From Ceriagrion tenellum (Eukaryota > Arthropoda > Insecta > Odonata > Coenagrionidae): DNA of 64,000 bases. This document shows, piece by piece, positions 25,256 through 37,483 of the stretch (position 1 is the first letter of the stretch; every line of letters begins with the position of its first letter). The DNA is taken from positions 96,174,559-96,238,558 of the forward strand of contig OY720639.1 in assembly GCA_963169105.1 (NCBI GenBank), in the 5' to 3' direction. The translations under genes were made by a program, and so were the position numbers. The notes under the pieces are model-generated. The model worked only from the letters and a program-made list of their open reading frames with translations. It was not told the origin of the DNA and did no database searches.

Positions 25256-25740
25256 AGCCGCCACCGCTCTCCGTCGTGATTGCAAATGCTTCCGTGGTAA
25301 GTGCTGGGTGCGCGTCTGTTCCCTCGACCGTATTAATTAGCGCCTTTAATGCTTCTCGCGGGGATTTAAAAACCGGTGGGGGATGCGGGCGGGAGTCCCT
25401 CGGCCGTTACCCCGGTGTGCTTTTATGGAGGGGAGCGATGGTGATGGTGGCTGATGATGATTCCTGTGTCCACTCCCGTTCATCCCATTTATTCCTGCCC
25501 TCCTTTCTCCCGCCCCCGTAAGTTTCCTTCCATCTCGCTCACTTTCCCCTCTCTCCCAATACATTTCCCCTCCCCGCTCGCGCCGTCGCCAAACCAGCCA
25601 GCCTCTGGGTGGCAGCATCTCTTCACCATTTCGGAATCGATAGAGGTACGGGGGCTCGGGGCAGTTCGGCGGACTGCCACTGCGGGCTTAGTGGCGCTTC
25701 CGGCTTCATTCCTCGATGTAGAGGGGTCGGGGTAAGACGG
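25256..25740. other. GC/CpG-rich island
   Basis: CpG-rich; frames of 80-103 codons on both strands overlap each other and are low-complexity Pro/Ser/Gly/Arg. A promoter or untranslated exon is possible but unproven. Confidence 0.35.
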
Positions 25741-25894
25741 TGTTAAGCAACTTTTTCGGAGTCCCGAGATGTGTAGATTATTTAATATGGGAAAATCCAT
25801 ACATTGTAGTGATTTTTTTTAGATTATCGCATCCGGATTGTCTTAAATTTGAGAGTGAGTGTAAGTTAAATGCCCAATGGAAATTATTTTAATT

Positions 25895-26260
25895 TATTGG
25901 TCGCTTAATCCTAATATCGGTTTACTGCAGCCCTCCACACTTCCCTTTCTAATGCTATTTCCCTTACCTCCCGGTATCTCGTCCTAGGTACTTTACTCTT
26001 TATTTGGTCCATGAATTTATTCCTGGGCCTTCCTCTGGGGACTTTACCCCCTATTTTGCCTTCAATTACTTTCTTCACAAACCCGTTGTGTATCAGGGTG
26101 TGTCCAATCCATCTGGTTCTTCTTTTCTGTATGGTGCCCCATGTGGTCCCTTCCCCTTCTACTCCTCTGTACACTTAATCGTTTCTTAATTATTTTAATG
26201 TGGTCATTTATTTTTTCCATTGGCATTGTAAAGAGCACAAGAGAACGATGAGAATACAAG
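25895..26260 (-). mobile_element. Non-LTR retrotransposon 3' end (RTE-like), inverted copy
   Basis: The minus strand reads TIQKRRTRWIGHTLIHNGFV, RGRPRNKFMDQIKSKVPRTR and AAVNRY, aligning with 20470-20865. A frameshift separates it from an upstream part (MEKINDHIKIIKKRLSVQRS; up to 26259). Decayed. Confidence 0.8.
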
Positions 26261-26269
26261 CCTTTACTG

Positions 26270-26530
26270 TGTCACCCGTTCGTCTTCTTACCCTTCGATT
26301 ATGATCCTCGAGTTATATTTTTCCTGCATCTCTCTCACGCCACCTTCTCTTGTTTCCTCCCTCACCCTCCTCATACCCTCGCCCACCTTAGTGTATCCTC
26401 GGAATGTGCTCGCATTCATCTCAGCGCATTAGCCCACTCCCTCGCCCCCTCCCTCTCCCCCTCCCTCTCCCCTCTCTCCTCCCTCCACGCCCCCCGGGAA
26501 GGCGCAAGTGGGCGGGGGTCGCGTCGGCAT
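26270..26530. other. Pyrimidine-rich tract
   Basis: 26340-26500 is a long C/T-rich stretch with repeated CCCTC units. Purine/pyrimidine asymmetry can favour triplex or H-DNA; no gene is implied. Confidence 0.6.
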
Positions 26531-27089
26531 TTTGCATCTTCGCTCGTCTTTTGCTTCGGTGATCAAAGTTCAATCGTCTGCCGTCAGCGCCCTTCATACT
26601 GTTGTTCCATGTTACACTCGTGCAAATGAATCCTTATGAACACCTCGTGTTCTCTCGCGATCTGCCTAATAATTAATTATTCCTTTCATATGCCATTGTA
26701 CCGCGCAAAGAGGGATGCTAATGCAATCTCAAGGGATTTTTACTATTTTACTCCATGTCCAAGTGCCTTTAAGAGATATGTGAGAAGCGATGTTTCCTGA
26801 CTGTTCAATCTATTTTTAAGTCATGTTTATATTTGTAATTTAGTTTGCCTCACTCAGTTGTGTACGTTTGGTTTTTTTTGTTTAATTAGGTCATATCTAT
26901 ATTTTATTTTATTCATTTATTTTTTAAGTTTACCTTGATCTCTAATTATGTGCTTTTATTCACTGTAAAGCTTACTTACTTTATTCAATGTAATGCTGGT
27001 ACTTCTTATTGCCTCATACTTATATTCAATGTACACCTTTATGAAGGGTTGAATCTACCCGTTCAATAAATATATTGTATTATAACTTA
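26531..27089. other. Non-coding, nothing recognised
   Basis: A+T-rich; no gene or repeat. Confidence 0.4.
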
Positions 27090-27660
27090 TCATCCGCTGT
27101 TTAAAATCCGAATACTCTGACAAAATCGAGTGGGATTTTTCCGTAATGAAGAAATAATACGTACAATTTTTCACAGAATTCATGTTAGCTTTATGAATGA
27201 CCTGTTATAAGTTTTCCTTTTCGGTTTAATTCTAATGCTTATAGCGCTAAATTTGCCACGTAAGGATGATGTGTCATATATCATTCATCTCAACGTCTTT
27301 CTCTAACTAATATCCAATTTTTAAACTCTGATTTCCATTTTATACTCTTATCAAAGTTTTATTGGAAATTTAAATGGAAATTTGGTTGTTTTATTTCTTC
27401 ATTATCGCCCGCTGTTTTCAATCCGAGGGTTGGTTAGGTGCAGCTCTCCACTCTCCTCTGTCTTATTCGTGTCATTTATTCATTCAAATCTTCAACTTAG
27501 CTTCTTTAATGATTTACCCGGTGTAATTTTCCGTCGGGCATATTAATAATAAGTACTGTAATAAATTTGCCATGTCCAGATGATGTGTCACATATCACTC
27601 ATCTTAACGCCTGTATGTAACAAGTATCTGATTTTTAAACTCTTATTTCCATTTTAAACA
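27090..27660. repeat. Diverged tandem duplication (unit about 310-320 bp)
   Basis: 27088-27355 and 27402-27660 share a start CCGCTGTTT..AATCCGA and an end AAATTTGCCA.GT..GATGATG, then TTTTTAAACTC.. and TTTCCATTTTA. The 3' part of the unit is better conserved than the middle. Confidence 0.7.
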
Positions 27661-27689
27661 GTTTCAGCCACCATCAAACCGAAGAAAAA

Positions 27690-28070
27690 TTTGCTTCAGG
27701 TCTCATCTCCATTCTTATCTTAACTGCCTTTTATTTCCCTCATTAGTCAAAATTTTAATAATCCTCATAACTTTGGTGATGTAGTCCGTCCTTGATCTTC
27801 CTCGGAAGTTCTTTTTAATAATTTATCCTTCCATAGTAGATTTTAGGAGGATACTACTTCTCAGAGTAAGTCAAGCGAGTTTGTCTCTTCTGCTTCGTAT
27901 AGTTTCATTACCATATATTCTCCCTTTATCTTCGGTAGAAATTTGGAGATTCTCTCCTCCATGAGTCCTACGCCTTTCTTCAGTGACACCTCGTTTATCG
28001 TATCTTCTAAAGTTGTATCTGTTCTTCGTATTGTCCAAGCTGCACTGCCATTCCCCATACACATGTTTTA
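27690..28070 (-). mobile_element. Possible decayed LINE 3' end
   Basis: The minus strand shows a scrambled AWTIRR followed by a tail readable, across stops, as KKNFRGRSRTDYITKVMRII, resembling the GRPR.DYI.. tail of RTE-like LINEs. The frame is broken in several places, so the call is tentative. Confidence 0.4.
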
Positions 28071-29299
28071 ATGATGTGTTTCCTTATTATCAAGCTAGTA
28101 AGGTAATGTACCTACTCGTGGCTGAGAGCTTTGGCTTTGTTATGTTATTCAGGCTCCTGGTTTGTTGACGTGAGCGTTTTCTATACTGGTTTCAGGGAAC
28201 ATTTCTATACTGGTTATCAACCCAAGAAAATTCTTAGCTGCGCATAATGAAATACAGCTGTCATATTCATTGAACATTGAGCTGTGTCATTTTTCTCGTT
28301 CTTGAGAACGCTCTAGATTCTATGTTGCTTAGGACAATTATGTCGAACATTCTGGACTTGTAGCTATCTTTTCATGCTTAGTCGGTTTTTGCCTCTCATT
28401 AAATTGCCTCGGAGTTCAGCTCAAAATTTAGTTTGCTTCATTACATGTCCATTTGTCGTATCTCCAAAACTTTATAAAGCAGTCAATTAGCAGTCGGTGC
28501 TATTAATGCACGAATAGTCCGTCGCGCCAATGATCTCGCATGACATTTCAATTTTCTTGAATTGTTTCGAAACCCAAAACCTTTTATTTTACTGAAGATA
28601 CTAAAGCATGCTGTATTTTGCGGCGGAAGTGAAATTTAATTGTTTCGCCCTAAGTCGCCTTTCTACGTGTGAATGACCTTTCAGTGAATTCACTCATTTC
28701 TCATTCACCTTCATTTCCCTTCTTGCCTGCAGAGTGAGAGGCAAATGACCTCTACTGTTACCCGCGAATCTGTTCGCGACAGTTTAATTGCTACGCCTTT
28801 TCATAAGTGACTATCGTCGTTAATGGAAGGATCCTTTAAGCTGAATGGTAGTTCCTTGTGAAGAAAGAAGGCAAATCATGGTTTTTAAGAATAAACCTTG
28901 CAAGTTCTCTCTCAGGAGCATTAGCCATTGTCAGTGGTCTATAATTAATTAACTTAGCAGCTCGGGAATAATTTGAGTGAATGTTAAAATACCTGAAATG
29001 GAAGTCCTTGCGATTGGACTTAAGCCTTCAGCAAGGCAACTTATGAGCCAGCGTCCGTGATGATGTCCTTTTAACTGGATTTTTAAAATATCGGGTACAA
29101 TAAATAATAAATAGAATAAAAATGTGTGGAGGGTTCTAAAGGGTGTACGGAAAGTAGACCGGCTATATCTTGCTCTTCTTCACTATCGTTTTTTGCATAC
29201 CGTTGAAAAAATCAGTTACTCCCTGGAGATGTAAATAGTTTAGGATCGCTTACCATGTATATTGTTGACGTATCTTCGTCGAATAGCACGGCCGTATCT
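28071..29299. other. Non-coding, nothing recognised
   Basis: No exon, RNA gene or repeat recognised. Confidence 0.4.
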
Positions 29300-29545
29300 T
29301 GCCTTTTTCATGCGTTGGTCTCTTTGTATAATATTTTCTCAATGCTTCCCGCAATTGTGTAGTCACCATCTTTGGTTTTTACCGAGTAAATTATTGCTTC
29401 ATGAGTTGTCCAATCTATAATATTTTTTAAACTTCCGGTCGCAAGGAGCCTTTTATGGTGTTTTCTTCGTAAAAATACCAGTTTTCGGAGACAAAAACGC
29501 TTTAATAGAGCTTTTTATATCGTGCATACAGTCCCTCCTTTAAAT
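29300..29545 (+). repeat. Interspersed/duplicated repeat family C, copy 1
   Basis: Aligns with 30345-30615 in direct orientation: shared blocks include CATCTTTGGT.TTTTACC, ATAATATTT and AAAAATA.C..TTTTC.GA. Moderate identity; no coding potential. Confidence 0.65.
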
Positions 29546-30344
29546 TACACAACATTCTCCCTGACTCATTCTGTTACCATATTCAACATGTTTCATTCAT
29601 CGTGTCGACTTCTCAGTGTGCCCTCCAAGCAGTTTATTTGCCTCCTCGTAATTTCCCCTCTCAGTTAAGTGACCAGATTTATAATCTGCTCAACTGGGAT
29701 AGACTGACAGTACTACCGAATCGTAGACGTTCATTCCCTCACAAATATTTTTTCTTTGCTTTTTTTGGTGCAACTTTTCCAGAAAGCTGAGAAAATTATA
29801 AATGTATTGAATATAAATTACTGCATGCATATTCATGCGAAGGAGGGTAAAAGATTTTAATTTTATTTAAAGTATGTGATTAATATTTCTCGATATCCTA
29901 ATTTATATGGACTTTATGGAAGGATTTTATATGCGCATGCATAATTTTTTATTACTACATAAATATTTTAGTAAATCACTCGACAAATTCCCTTTTTTAT
30001 ACATCTAAGGATAGAGTAATCAGAGCTTCGCTGGCGGGTATTCGAAGACTGGTAAGAATTTATTTTTTGGTAATTTTGTGAAGACTTTTGAGACAAGAAT
30101 TCGGAAATCGAACTCTCCCAGCCAAACCGTTCACCTTACCTATCAACCTCATTTCCTCCGCGGTACCATTTTAACCTCTACCTCATTTCTTTTCCTCCCC
30201 TCCAAGCGTACTCTTTCCATCCTGCGAAGTGTGTCCCTTAAGTGGATTTAAATAAGTGGTGTATAATTAAGTGATTGGATATAATGGAAATATAAGGTCC
30301 GAAACAACCCAACTATGTGACTGACTTACTTGATAGTGACTGCC
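29546..30344. other. Non-coding spacer between the family C copies
   Basis: Contains a B-box-like GAGTTCGATTTCC on the minus strand near 30105-30117, too isolated to call a SINE. Confidence 0.35.
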
Positions 30345-30615
30345 CCACTTTGGTCGTTTTCATATGTATGCCTCTTTATAAAATATATTTCACATTGCTA
30401 CTGCGAGCAAATTATTTTGACGTAGTAGTGCAGTCATCATCTTTGGTATTTTACCAAGGAAATGATTGGTTCCAGAGTTGTACAGTGTATAATATTTATT
30501 TTATATTTCCGACGGCAAGCAGCTTTTCTGTAATGTTTCTTTCCTAAAAATAACTATTTTCCGATACAAAACCCCCTTCTAAGAGCGTTTTACATCCTAC
30601 GTACCGTCTTCAAGG
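30345..30615 (+). repeat. Interspersed/duplicated repeat family C, copy 2
   Basis: Homologous to 29300-29545, about 1.06 kb downstream in the same orientation. Confidence 0.65.
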
Positions 30616-31120
30616 AAACGGCCTACAGCATGTGGACGGTCTCGAATCTCGGCTGTGAATGTGCATTTTAGGGAGCATTGCGCTTTTCCTTACGTTCCTG
30701 GACGTGTTCCTAATTACCCAAGATGTGTTTGTGTCGTGTTTTCTCCGGTTTGCCCCCGTCCGCTCTTCCCTGCGTCTCCGATGACGGGCTCCTCTTGTCT
30801 GGTAAATGAATTAGGTCTTCTCTCGCGCCAACTCTCCAAACTCGCCGCCGGAGCGAGCTGCGACAGGTATTACCTTCCGTGCGTCCCTAGCAGGCTAACG
30901 AAGCTTTTCACTTCGAGGCTGTCGCGTAACAAGTATGCATATTCTGCCGTAATTATCTACGAGACGATGCGGCGTATAATATCTCCTATATATTGCTATA
31001 AGACGTATTATTATTATTACAATTAAACAGTTACAAATAGGCCATTGACCTGGTAGTAACAATAAAAAGAGCCGAGTTAAAGAAACCTTGAAACCTTCTA
31101 CTCTTTAACCTATTTTTAAA
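30616..31120. other. GC-richer segment, no gene recognised
   Basis: 30650-30960 is richer in CpG and holds a 123-codon open frame without domain motifs. Function unknown. Confidence 0.35.
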
Positions 31121-31123
31121 AAT

Positions 31124-31400
31124 AATTAATTTTTTTGGGAAGGGCTCAAATAATTTTGCTGGTAGGTCGTTCCAGTCCCGTATGGTCCTTTCAAGAAGGA
31201 GAACTGTTTTACGTTTGTCCTTTGTGATCGGCTCTTTGTCTTGAACTGGTGATCATTTTTCCCCACTAAGTTTGGATTTATTATGTCCTTCCCAAATCCA
31301 TGCCATACTTTTTCCTCACTCACTGTTTTGTACATCCCACATAGCCTGCTCCTTTTCCTCCTCACTTGTACACTCTTCCATCCCAGTGTTCTAAGCATTT
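31124..31400 (-). mobile_element. Non-LTR retrotransposon (CR1/Jockey-like) C-terminus fragment
   Basis: The minus strand reads RTLGWKSVQVRRKRSRLCGM, YKTVSEEKVWHGF and FKTKSRSQRTNVKQFSFLK, the usual end of CR1/Jockey-type ORF2 (LGWE.L..RR...RL..MYK ... R.RTN..K.SF.. RTI..WN.LP). The frame is open for 90 codons but truncated at both ends. Just upstream (31385-31455), CTAAGCAT is repeated three times. Confidence 0.8.
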
Positions 31401-31698
31401 CTGTATATTTCTATATACTCTAAGCATTTCTGTCATCCAAGTACTCTAAGCATATGATCGAATGTGTTAATAGTAAACGCCTATAGTAATACATAAGTGA
31501 CAACCCTTGCCTGCCACCGGATGGAGACTCTATGCTATCCTGGAAATAGTTTAAAACTTTGTTATAATGGCATGAGAATGTTGAAATCTGAGCTGTAAAT
31601 CTCGAGTTTTATTAGTTTTCTGCTTGTTTCAAGTGTTTGAATTTAAGATGCTGTCTCTGGCGTTACTCTGTGAAACTCCTTCATAATGAATGAAAATA
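31401..31698. other. Spacer, nothing recognised
   Basis: No gene or repeat beyond the short CTAAGCAT repeats. Confidence 0.4.
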
Positions 31699-31880
31699 AC
31701 ACCTTGTTGTGATTCCAAACTTGTTTTGAAGCGACACGACCTAGAGTTCAGCATATCATGCCATGATGATGATGCATATCATGCCAGGATGAATTCAGCG
31801 TATCATGCCGGGATGATGATGGCATGATATGCTGAAACCAAGGTCGTGTTGCTTCAAATAAAGTGTGGAATCATAACCAG
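31699..31880. repeat. Fold-back element with GAAACCAAGGTC motif
   Basis: Left arm GATTCCAAACTTGTTTTGAA..CGACACGACCT through CAGCATATCATGCCAT; the right arm is its inverted copy (about 65 bp). The right arm (+) reads GATGATGGCAT-GATA-TGCT followed by GAAACC-AA-GGTC (31834-31845), which fits a short stem II, GAAA and a 3-bp stem III ending in GTC. The central part repeats ATCATGCC several times. Confidence 0.8.
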
Positions 31881-33660
31881 GGGTTTTTTCATTAATGTTT
31901 TAAGTTTAGGTGGAAAGGGTCACTTAAAGTGCTCTCTCATAAGTGAGTCATCTTTTCGATTGCAATATCTACTTTATATTCCACAGTCTCAATCGAAATA
32001 TTTTTGTATTTACGCGGTTTGCTGGCAGTATGATAACTTAGCTCCAAATGATAATAATGGCCGTTAAATAGCTTAATGCGTAATCGAGGGGCGTCCAAAA
32101 CTGTCGTTATAATTTACAAAACAATTTGCCTTAATGGCGTTCATTTTTCGCAGTTCTTCATTTCCAGATTGCGATTTAAGGTCGTTACGTGCGTCTTATG
32201 ATGCATGTACCACGCGAGCAAAATGACAGAAAATTATTTCAAGCTGCTATTGTTGACTGGGATCAGTTTTTTTGTCGCAGTCCTGATTTTTTCAATGGAA
32301 AATTTCGTCGCGCTTGCTTGTTGGGCTGCTCGAGAATGTTGTCTCTCTTGTGACGGGCATGTAGGACGCAGTAGTCTTTCTTCTCCGCACCTTTCCTCAT
32401 TCCCACCCGTTAGAAGTTCCCTCGTAAGCTTCTTTGGAGCATGGGGCGACATGGTGCTGACGCGAGGGAGGGCGAGTATTATCCTGGGCGCACGCTAATG
32501 GTTTCGTGCCCCAGAATGTCATCGTTGCCCAAAGTAGGACTCCCAGGTCTCGCGGTTAAGAAAAGGACTTAGATTTTTATTCCTCTCGGAGTGACGTATC
32601 CCGAGCCAGCAGTAGAACGAGATTGCTCGAGATGAAAGATGTCTGACGAATGAAGGAAGGATTTAGAGGAGTTAACGAGTCTGGGCTACGGAAAGAAAAG
32701 ACAAATTGACGATATGACTTGGCCGGATGATGCTAAGCCCTTAAATGCCTGTCCTTCAAAATGGAATAAGAATAAGAAAACGAAATGGCGAGACATAGCT
32801 AATCGGCTTTCTTATGGTGCAAAAAGCATAAAAAATATATTTAAAACGTCCACGCTCAAAGATTTGGAATTGAAACAATGAACACTTGAAATTGAAAGAA
32901 GTCGGAGTCTGATTATTTTCAACTTCGATAATTAAAAAAAAACACGAATCTACTTTTTCATGCAAATAGCCCTGTCCGTTTAAGTTCTAATGTGGTAGTA
33001 AAGATGTTATGTTTTGCGAAAAACATGGCTAATTGATCCCATTTAACTTATCCTGATGATAAATGGAATATTTTTAATCACTTACTGCTTAAATCAGGCT
33101 TTGGCCCTATCTGGACATCGTTGTGATTGGGAAGATGGAATTATTGGCTACGTTAGGTAGATTACTGGTAGCCTTCTCGGTTACAATGACAACTGCATGA
33201 TTGGCAAGAGTTGCAAATCACACGTTTCCCCGTCACGCTAAATAAAAGCTCATCAAAGTGGAAAATATATTGAAACTATTAGGCTTAACTTCGTGGTATT
33301 CCATTATGATAGATAAAATTGTACTAAACGAGTTTAAATTTATATTACGTATATGTAAGTTCACCACTTGCCAGGAAAGTATTTTCCCCGCAAAACATCA
33401 AAGAATAATTATTCATATGTTGATACGCGTGTTCCCGCTGGCGGTCCGTTTAATGCCTATCGTTAAGTCTAAATGGTTTTAGCCGTGTTTACTACGAATC
33501 GCCTGGAGCTTTCATTGCTTTCCCTCAATCCTTCAATCTGAGGGAAGGGTTCTAAGTACTGTTAAGCCGACTGAGCTTTTCTAGAACCCTCTCTCGTCTA
33601 CCATTCTCATTTTCCGGAGGTTGGTGCGTGTGTTCAACTCACCGCAGGACTTAGCTGATG
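31881..33660. other. Non-coding, nothing recognised
   Basis: A 97-codon frame at 32205-32498 lacks domains. A small inverted pair AGGGTTCTA/TAGAACCCT lies at 33547-33594. Confidence 0.4.
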
Positions 33661-33669
33661 AGCTGTACT

Positions 33670-34090
33670 ATTATCTATCTAACCAACTTATGGATTGAAG
33701 ACTGGTTGGTTGGAAATCATAGCGCAGGATTGTGTTTCTGAGTTCATTATGTCTCCCGAATCTTCTTTCGAATGAGTGTACAAAGTTAAGACGGTGGTCT
33801 GAGAGCTGAAATCGCCCGCAGCCTGTCAGATCTCTCAATCCGCTCGTATCGCTCTCCCCTTGAGAGCTTGTTTTCAAACACTCGCGTTGAGTGTCTCCGC
33901 AGCCGTAAGAGCATTATACCGTATTCGACGTGGGTGACGCAAAGCCCTGAGGGGGAGTGGGCGGATTTGACGATGAACAAGCGTCGCGCTTGTCTCTCGT
34001 TCACTCGGCGAGAATTGTGTTTGGCATGTGGTTTGGTAACATCTATTAAAGACTTCGAACTCGTGCACCATTCCCTGCCCTAGTGGCCAA
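33670..34090. other. CpG-richer segment with overlapping open frames
   Basis: Four frames of 65-72 codons overlap on both strands; the minus-strand translation includes RGERYERIERSDRLRAI. The composition resembles a LINE 3' region, but no motif is decisive. Confidence 0.3.
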
Positions 34091-35930
34091 TTCTATTCTA
34101 TTTCCTGATTACTCACGAATGTTTGTTGTACCTTGTTAATAATTTGTGCACTAAGCCATTTTCTTAAATTGATTTTATTCCGTAATCTTATCAATCGATA
34201 ACTCTTATTTTTGAACAGCAAGGTAAATTGCGTCAAAGATGGGCGTCCTGTCCTGAAAGCGACTGTTGAAAGCGACTTGTCCTGAGTAAATCACGCTTAC
34301 CACGCAATGCAAACAGTCAATTGTGAGCTAACTTGACACACATTGCTAAAGGTCTGTCATGAGTATTTACCGTAAAATTCCAAGGTAAAAAGATTCTTGC
34401 TTAGTAGGAGGGCCGGAAAGAATATCATGATTGGAGAGAATTCATTAAAGCTTTTCTGTTTGAATTGGCACCTTGTTTCATTTATGTATCTTTAATGTAC
34501 TGATCGATGCAGGGAATGACCGTTTTTCTCATCATATAGGTTCATACACTTAGAGGAGCAATTCTTCTTCAGATGCTAGCCTTATTTTGATTGGTAAATA
34601 AAAGAAAACCACTTAATTTACGTTAAAGAGTCGCAGATGAAACCGGTTGGTTACGTCCTGAGTCAAAGTTTACTATCGCTCTGGCCTCGTATTGATTACT
34701 AGTCCCGTAAAAAATTAATTATGACCCCTGAACTTCGATACTGACGTGCTATCGGCGTGCATTTATTTGTAAGTGTATTTAACTTGTTGAGTCACTTATG
34801 TGCGATTGTAATCAATGATCATTTAGCGATAGGGTTTTATCAATGTTATCATGAGAAATTTATTGACATCAATCTCCCATCAAGGAATTTTTCAACCTTT
34901 TGACGAATACCTTTGCGTATCAGTGTTATCTTTATTCAATGCTTGAGAGTCTTTAAAACTTGTCTGAGACGCACTCGCGGATGAGCAGTAGAAAATTCAG
35001 TGAGAAATGATTTATAAATATGTACCTCTTTCATTTTTCGTGAAACAATTCTGGTGTTGGAAGCCTATATTGGCGTTTACATAGAGGCGTAAATTTGCAC
35101 TCTTTTACACTCTCAAAATTGTCCATATCTCTTTGAATATTTCCTGAAGCGGCTGCACCTTGGCTATCTAGTCGTACTCTGCTCTTCGGAACCTAGCTGG
35201 TGCAGTACGGGTGAATGTTAATTAACCATAATGATGCCATTAGCCTTGCAACGAAATTCGTCTGGTAAACGACTCGTCCTTTCTTCGTATATGTACATCC
35301 ACCTCCAGGTTCTGAACAATAATCGGTGTGTTTTGGTAGGTATAGGGAGTACATGTAATGTTTGGAGAAATTAATGCCATACTTGGCACGTTATGTTTGG
35401 TTGAAGTGCGATACATGCTACGAGAAGGATTCTCCGCTAATGAGGAAACTACTCTTTGCGTAGAAGACATTTACGTTAAGTTTATCGTATCAGGTGATAT
35501 TTTGTGGAAATGAGGTACAGATGCCATGATCTCCCAATAATTGCCAAGTAAATTGGTCGGTTAAATAAAATTCTGTGGAAAGTGAACAAGAAACTTTTAT
35601 TGTGAGATCTTGACATTTCCTTTGGCCGGGAATTAATAATTATAGCTGGCTGTGCTTACTCTTGATTTCTTGTTTAAAAATTATGTTCGTATAATTCGTA
35701 TATAAAAAAGTAAAAAAAAAAAGGTTCGGATGATGAAAGATAAATTTTGGAATATACCGAGAAATGAGTGGCGTTGTTGGGTTGGCTGTTTGGTTGTCAA
35801 AGACCTATTCTTACTCTTGACTCTACGACGTTCTCCCTCGCGTCGATTTTGCTTAAATTTCCTGTATAAATACGATTGATACAGCTCTGCACTTGTTAGT
35901 TTTATGCTCTTGAACCCTTGAGTGATAAGT
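34091..35930. other. Non-coding, nothing recognised
   Basis: A+T-rich sequence without recognised features. Confidence 0.45.
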
Positions 35931-35931
35931 T

Positions 35932-35962
35932 ATTTCGCAAACTTCTTGGAAGTTTGCGAAAT
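35932..35962. repeat. Perfect 14-bp hairpin followed by a T-run
   Basis: ATTTCGCAAACTTC, loop TTG, then its exact reverse complement ending at 35962 and followed by TTTT. Too short for a microRNA precursor; function unknown. Confidence 0.85.
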
Positions 35963-36767
35963 TTTTGTCACATGGCTTGATACAGTTAGTAAACATTTTC
36001 CCGAGGGTTGATGACTGTGCTTTGATTCCTCCATAACTTGCCGGCTTCCTTGGGTATTAACTGGCCGTGGAAATTCTAAGAGATGAAGACTCTCTAGGCA
36101 TCCCATTTTATTGGACCCCCTTCCCTTGAGAGTAAATTTGGCCGCGGGAGGACGCCTCTCTCGAAATGCCAAAGCGTGGGAGGGCTCCTTATTCGCCTCC
36201 CCCCGCCTCCCACGGGAACATGCCTTCCGCATGGAGGCCGTCCGAATGATTAACCCAGACGGGTTCGCCGTATATCTTGGGGGACAAACTCCCGGATTAC
36301 TTTGCTCGCTGTTAGGAGACCCGAACACTGTCCCGACCCCAGTATCATTTCATTAGCATCGGTGGTCATCTGGTAGCTTGGAGGTCATCGGTCGAATACG
36401 GCATCAAGCAGAGATCTTATCAAGTTTTCCCTATGGCTATTGCCCTAAGTTTTGGCGTGCGGTGTGACTTCAGGAGTCTGAGCTCGTGAAATGGAAACGC
36501 ATTGGGTCTTTGTGGCACGAGTAATGACTCGGACCACGATATGACCGACCGTACCGAGTGCTTTTGCGAGGTTTCTGGTACGAAACACTCTATAAGTGAA
36601 GCTTTTGTAATGGACAACCGACCCTTAATTTGTTACTTTGAGAGGTGACCGACAAATACGTTATTTTGAGACATTGAGAATGGGTAGTTAATGTGGTAAG
36701 CCTAGGTTTTGTGGCGAAATAAATGGCGAACGAAGGGAAACCTGGTTTGGCTTTTCTCGACCGAGTA
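35963..36767. other. Non-coding stretch with GC-rich patch at about 36100-36340
   Basis: The GC-rich patch holds frames of 81 and 132 codons on opposite strands, neither with a domain. No splice-compatible RNF19 homology was seen. Confidence 0.35.
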
Positions 36768-37258
36768 TAAGTGTTCTGTCAGGTATATACTTGCACCGGA
36801 CAACATTCCGACAGAGAGGTTGACCTAGATATGTCTTAATGTAGCGGGCGACGAGAAAGTGTTTCAAACCATTAAGACTGAGGAGTAAAATATTGGATTT
36901 TTATTTTTATTGAGAAACTTATGTTCTAATTGTAAGTGAAGTAGGGTGCGAGACTAAGTTTGTGTGTCGGAAAAATTTCAGTTCCATGGGTGCGAAATCT
37001 ATATTCTCTGATTTGACGTTTAGTATCCGTCATTCCATGGATAAGTAATGCTTTTAAAAAATCTTGACAGTGCACTATTTCTAATGAATTTTTTGTGTTG
37101 CGGGAACTGTCTTATTACTTAAGCTTGCTTGCATTCATAATTAGTATTTCCAAGAGTATTGTTTTGAACAAACTTCTTTCGTGAGGTTGAATTGTATCCT
37201 GACCGTTGACATTTTTAATTGCGTGAGAAGCAGGAGAATGGACTATAGACTGATGAAA
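36768..37258 (+). repeat. Interspersed repeat family B, copy 2
   Basis: Direct copy of 23565-24050. The 49-bp block 36828-36876 is identical between copies while flanks have many substitutions and small indels. Confidence 0.8.
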
Positions 37259-37364
37259 AAAAATTTATGGATTCATTTATAAATTAAGTCTTATGATAAA
37301 AAAATGTTTTATTCTCAGTATTAGCCTGCTGATTAAGGAAGTCACCCAAAGGTTCACAGTGTTA

Positions 37365-37442
37365 ACGTCCCATCCGACGGATGAAGTATATCGTTTGAAT
37401 AGCTCTTGGAAGAAATTACTCCCTGCGTCGGATGGGATGTAA
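37365..37442. repeat. Short inverted repeat
   Basis: GTCCCATCCGACG near 37367 and CGTCGGATGGGA near 37427 are inverted copies around a 45-50-bp loop. Confidence 0.7.
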
Positions 37443-37483
37443 TGTGGCCTCCCTGTGTTTCTTAAGGAAATGTGATTTCTCTC

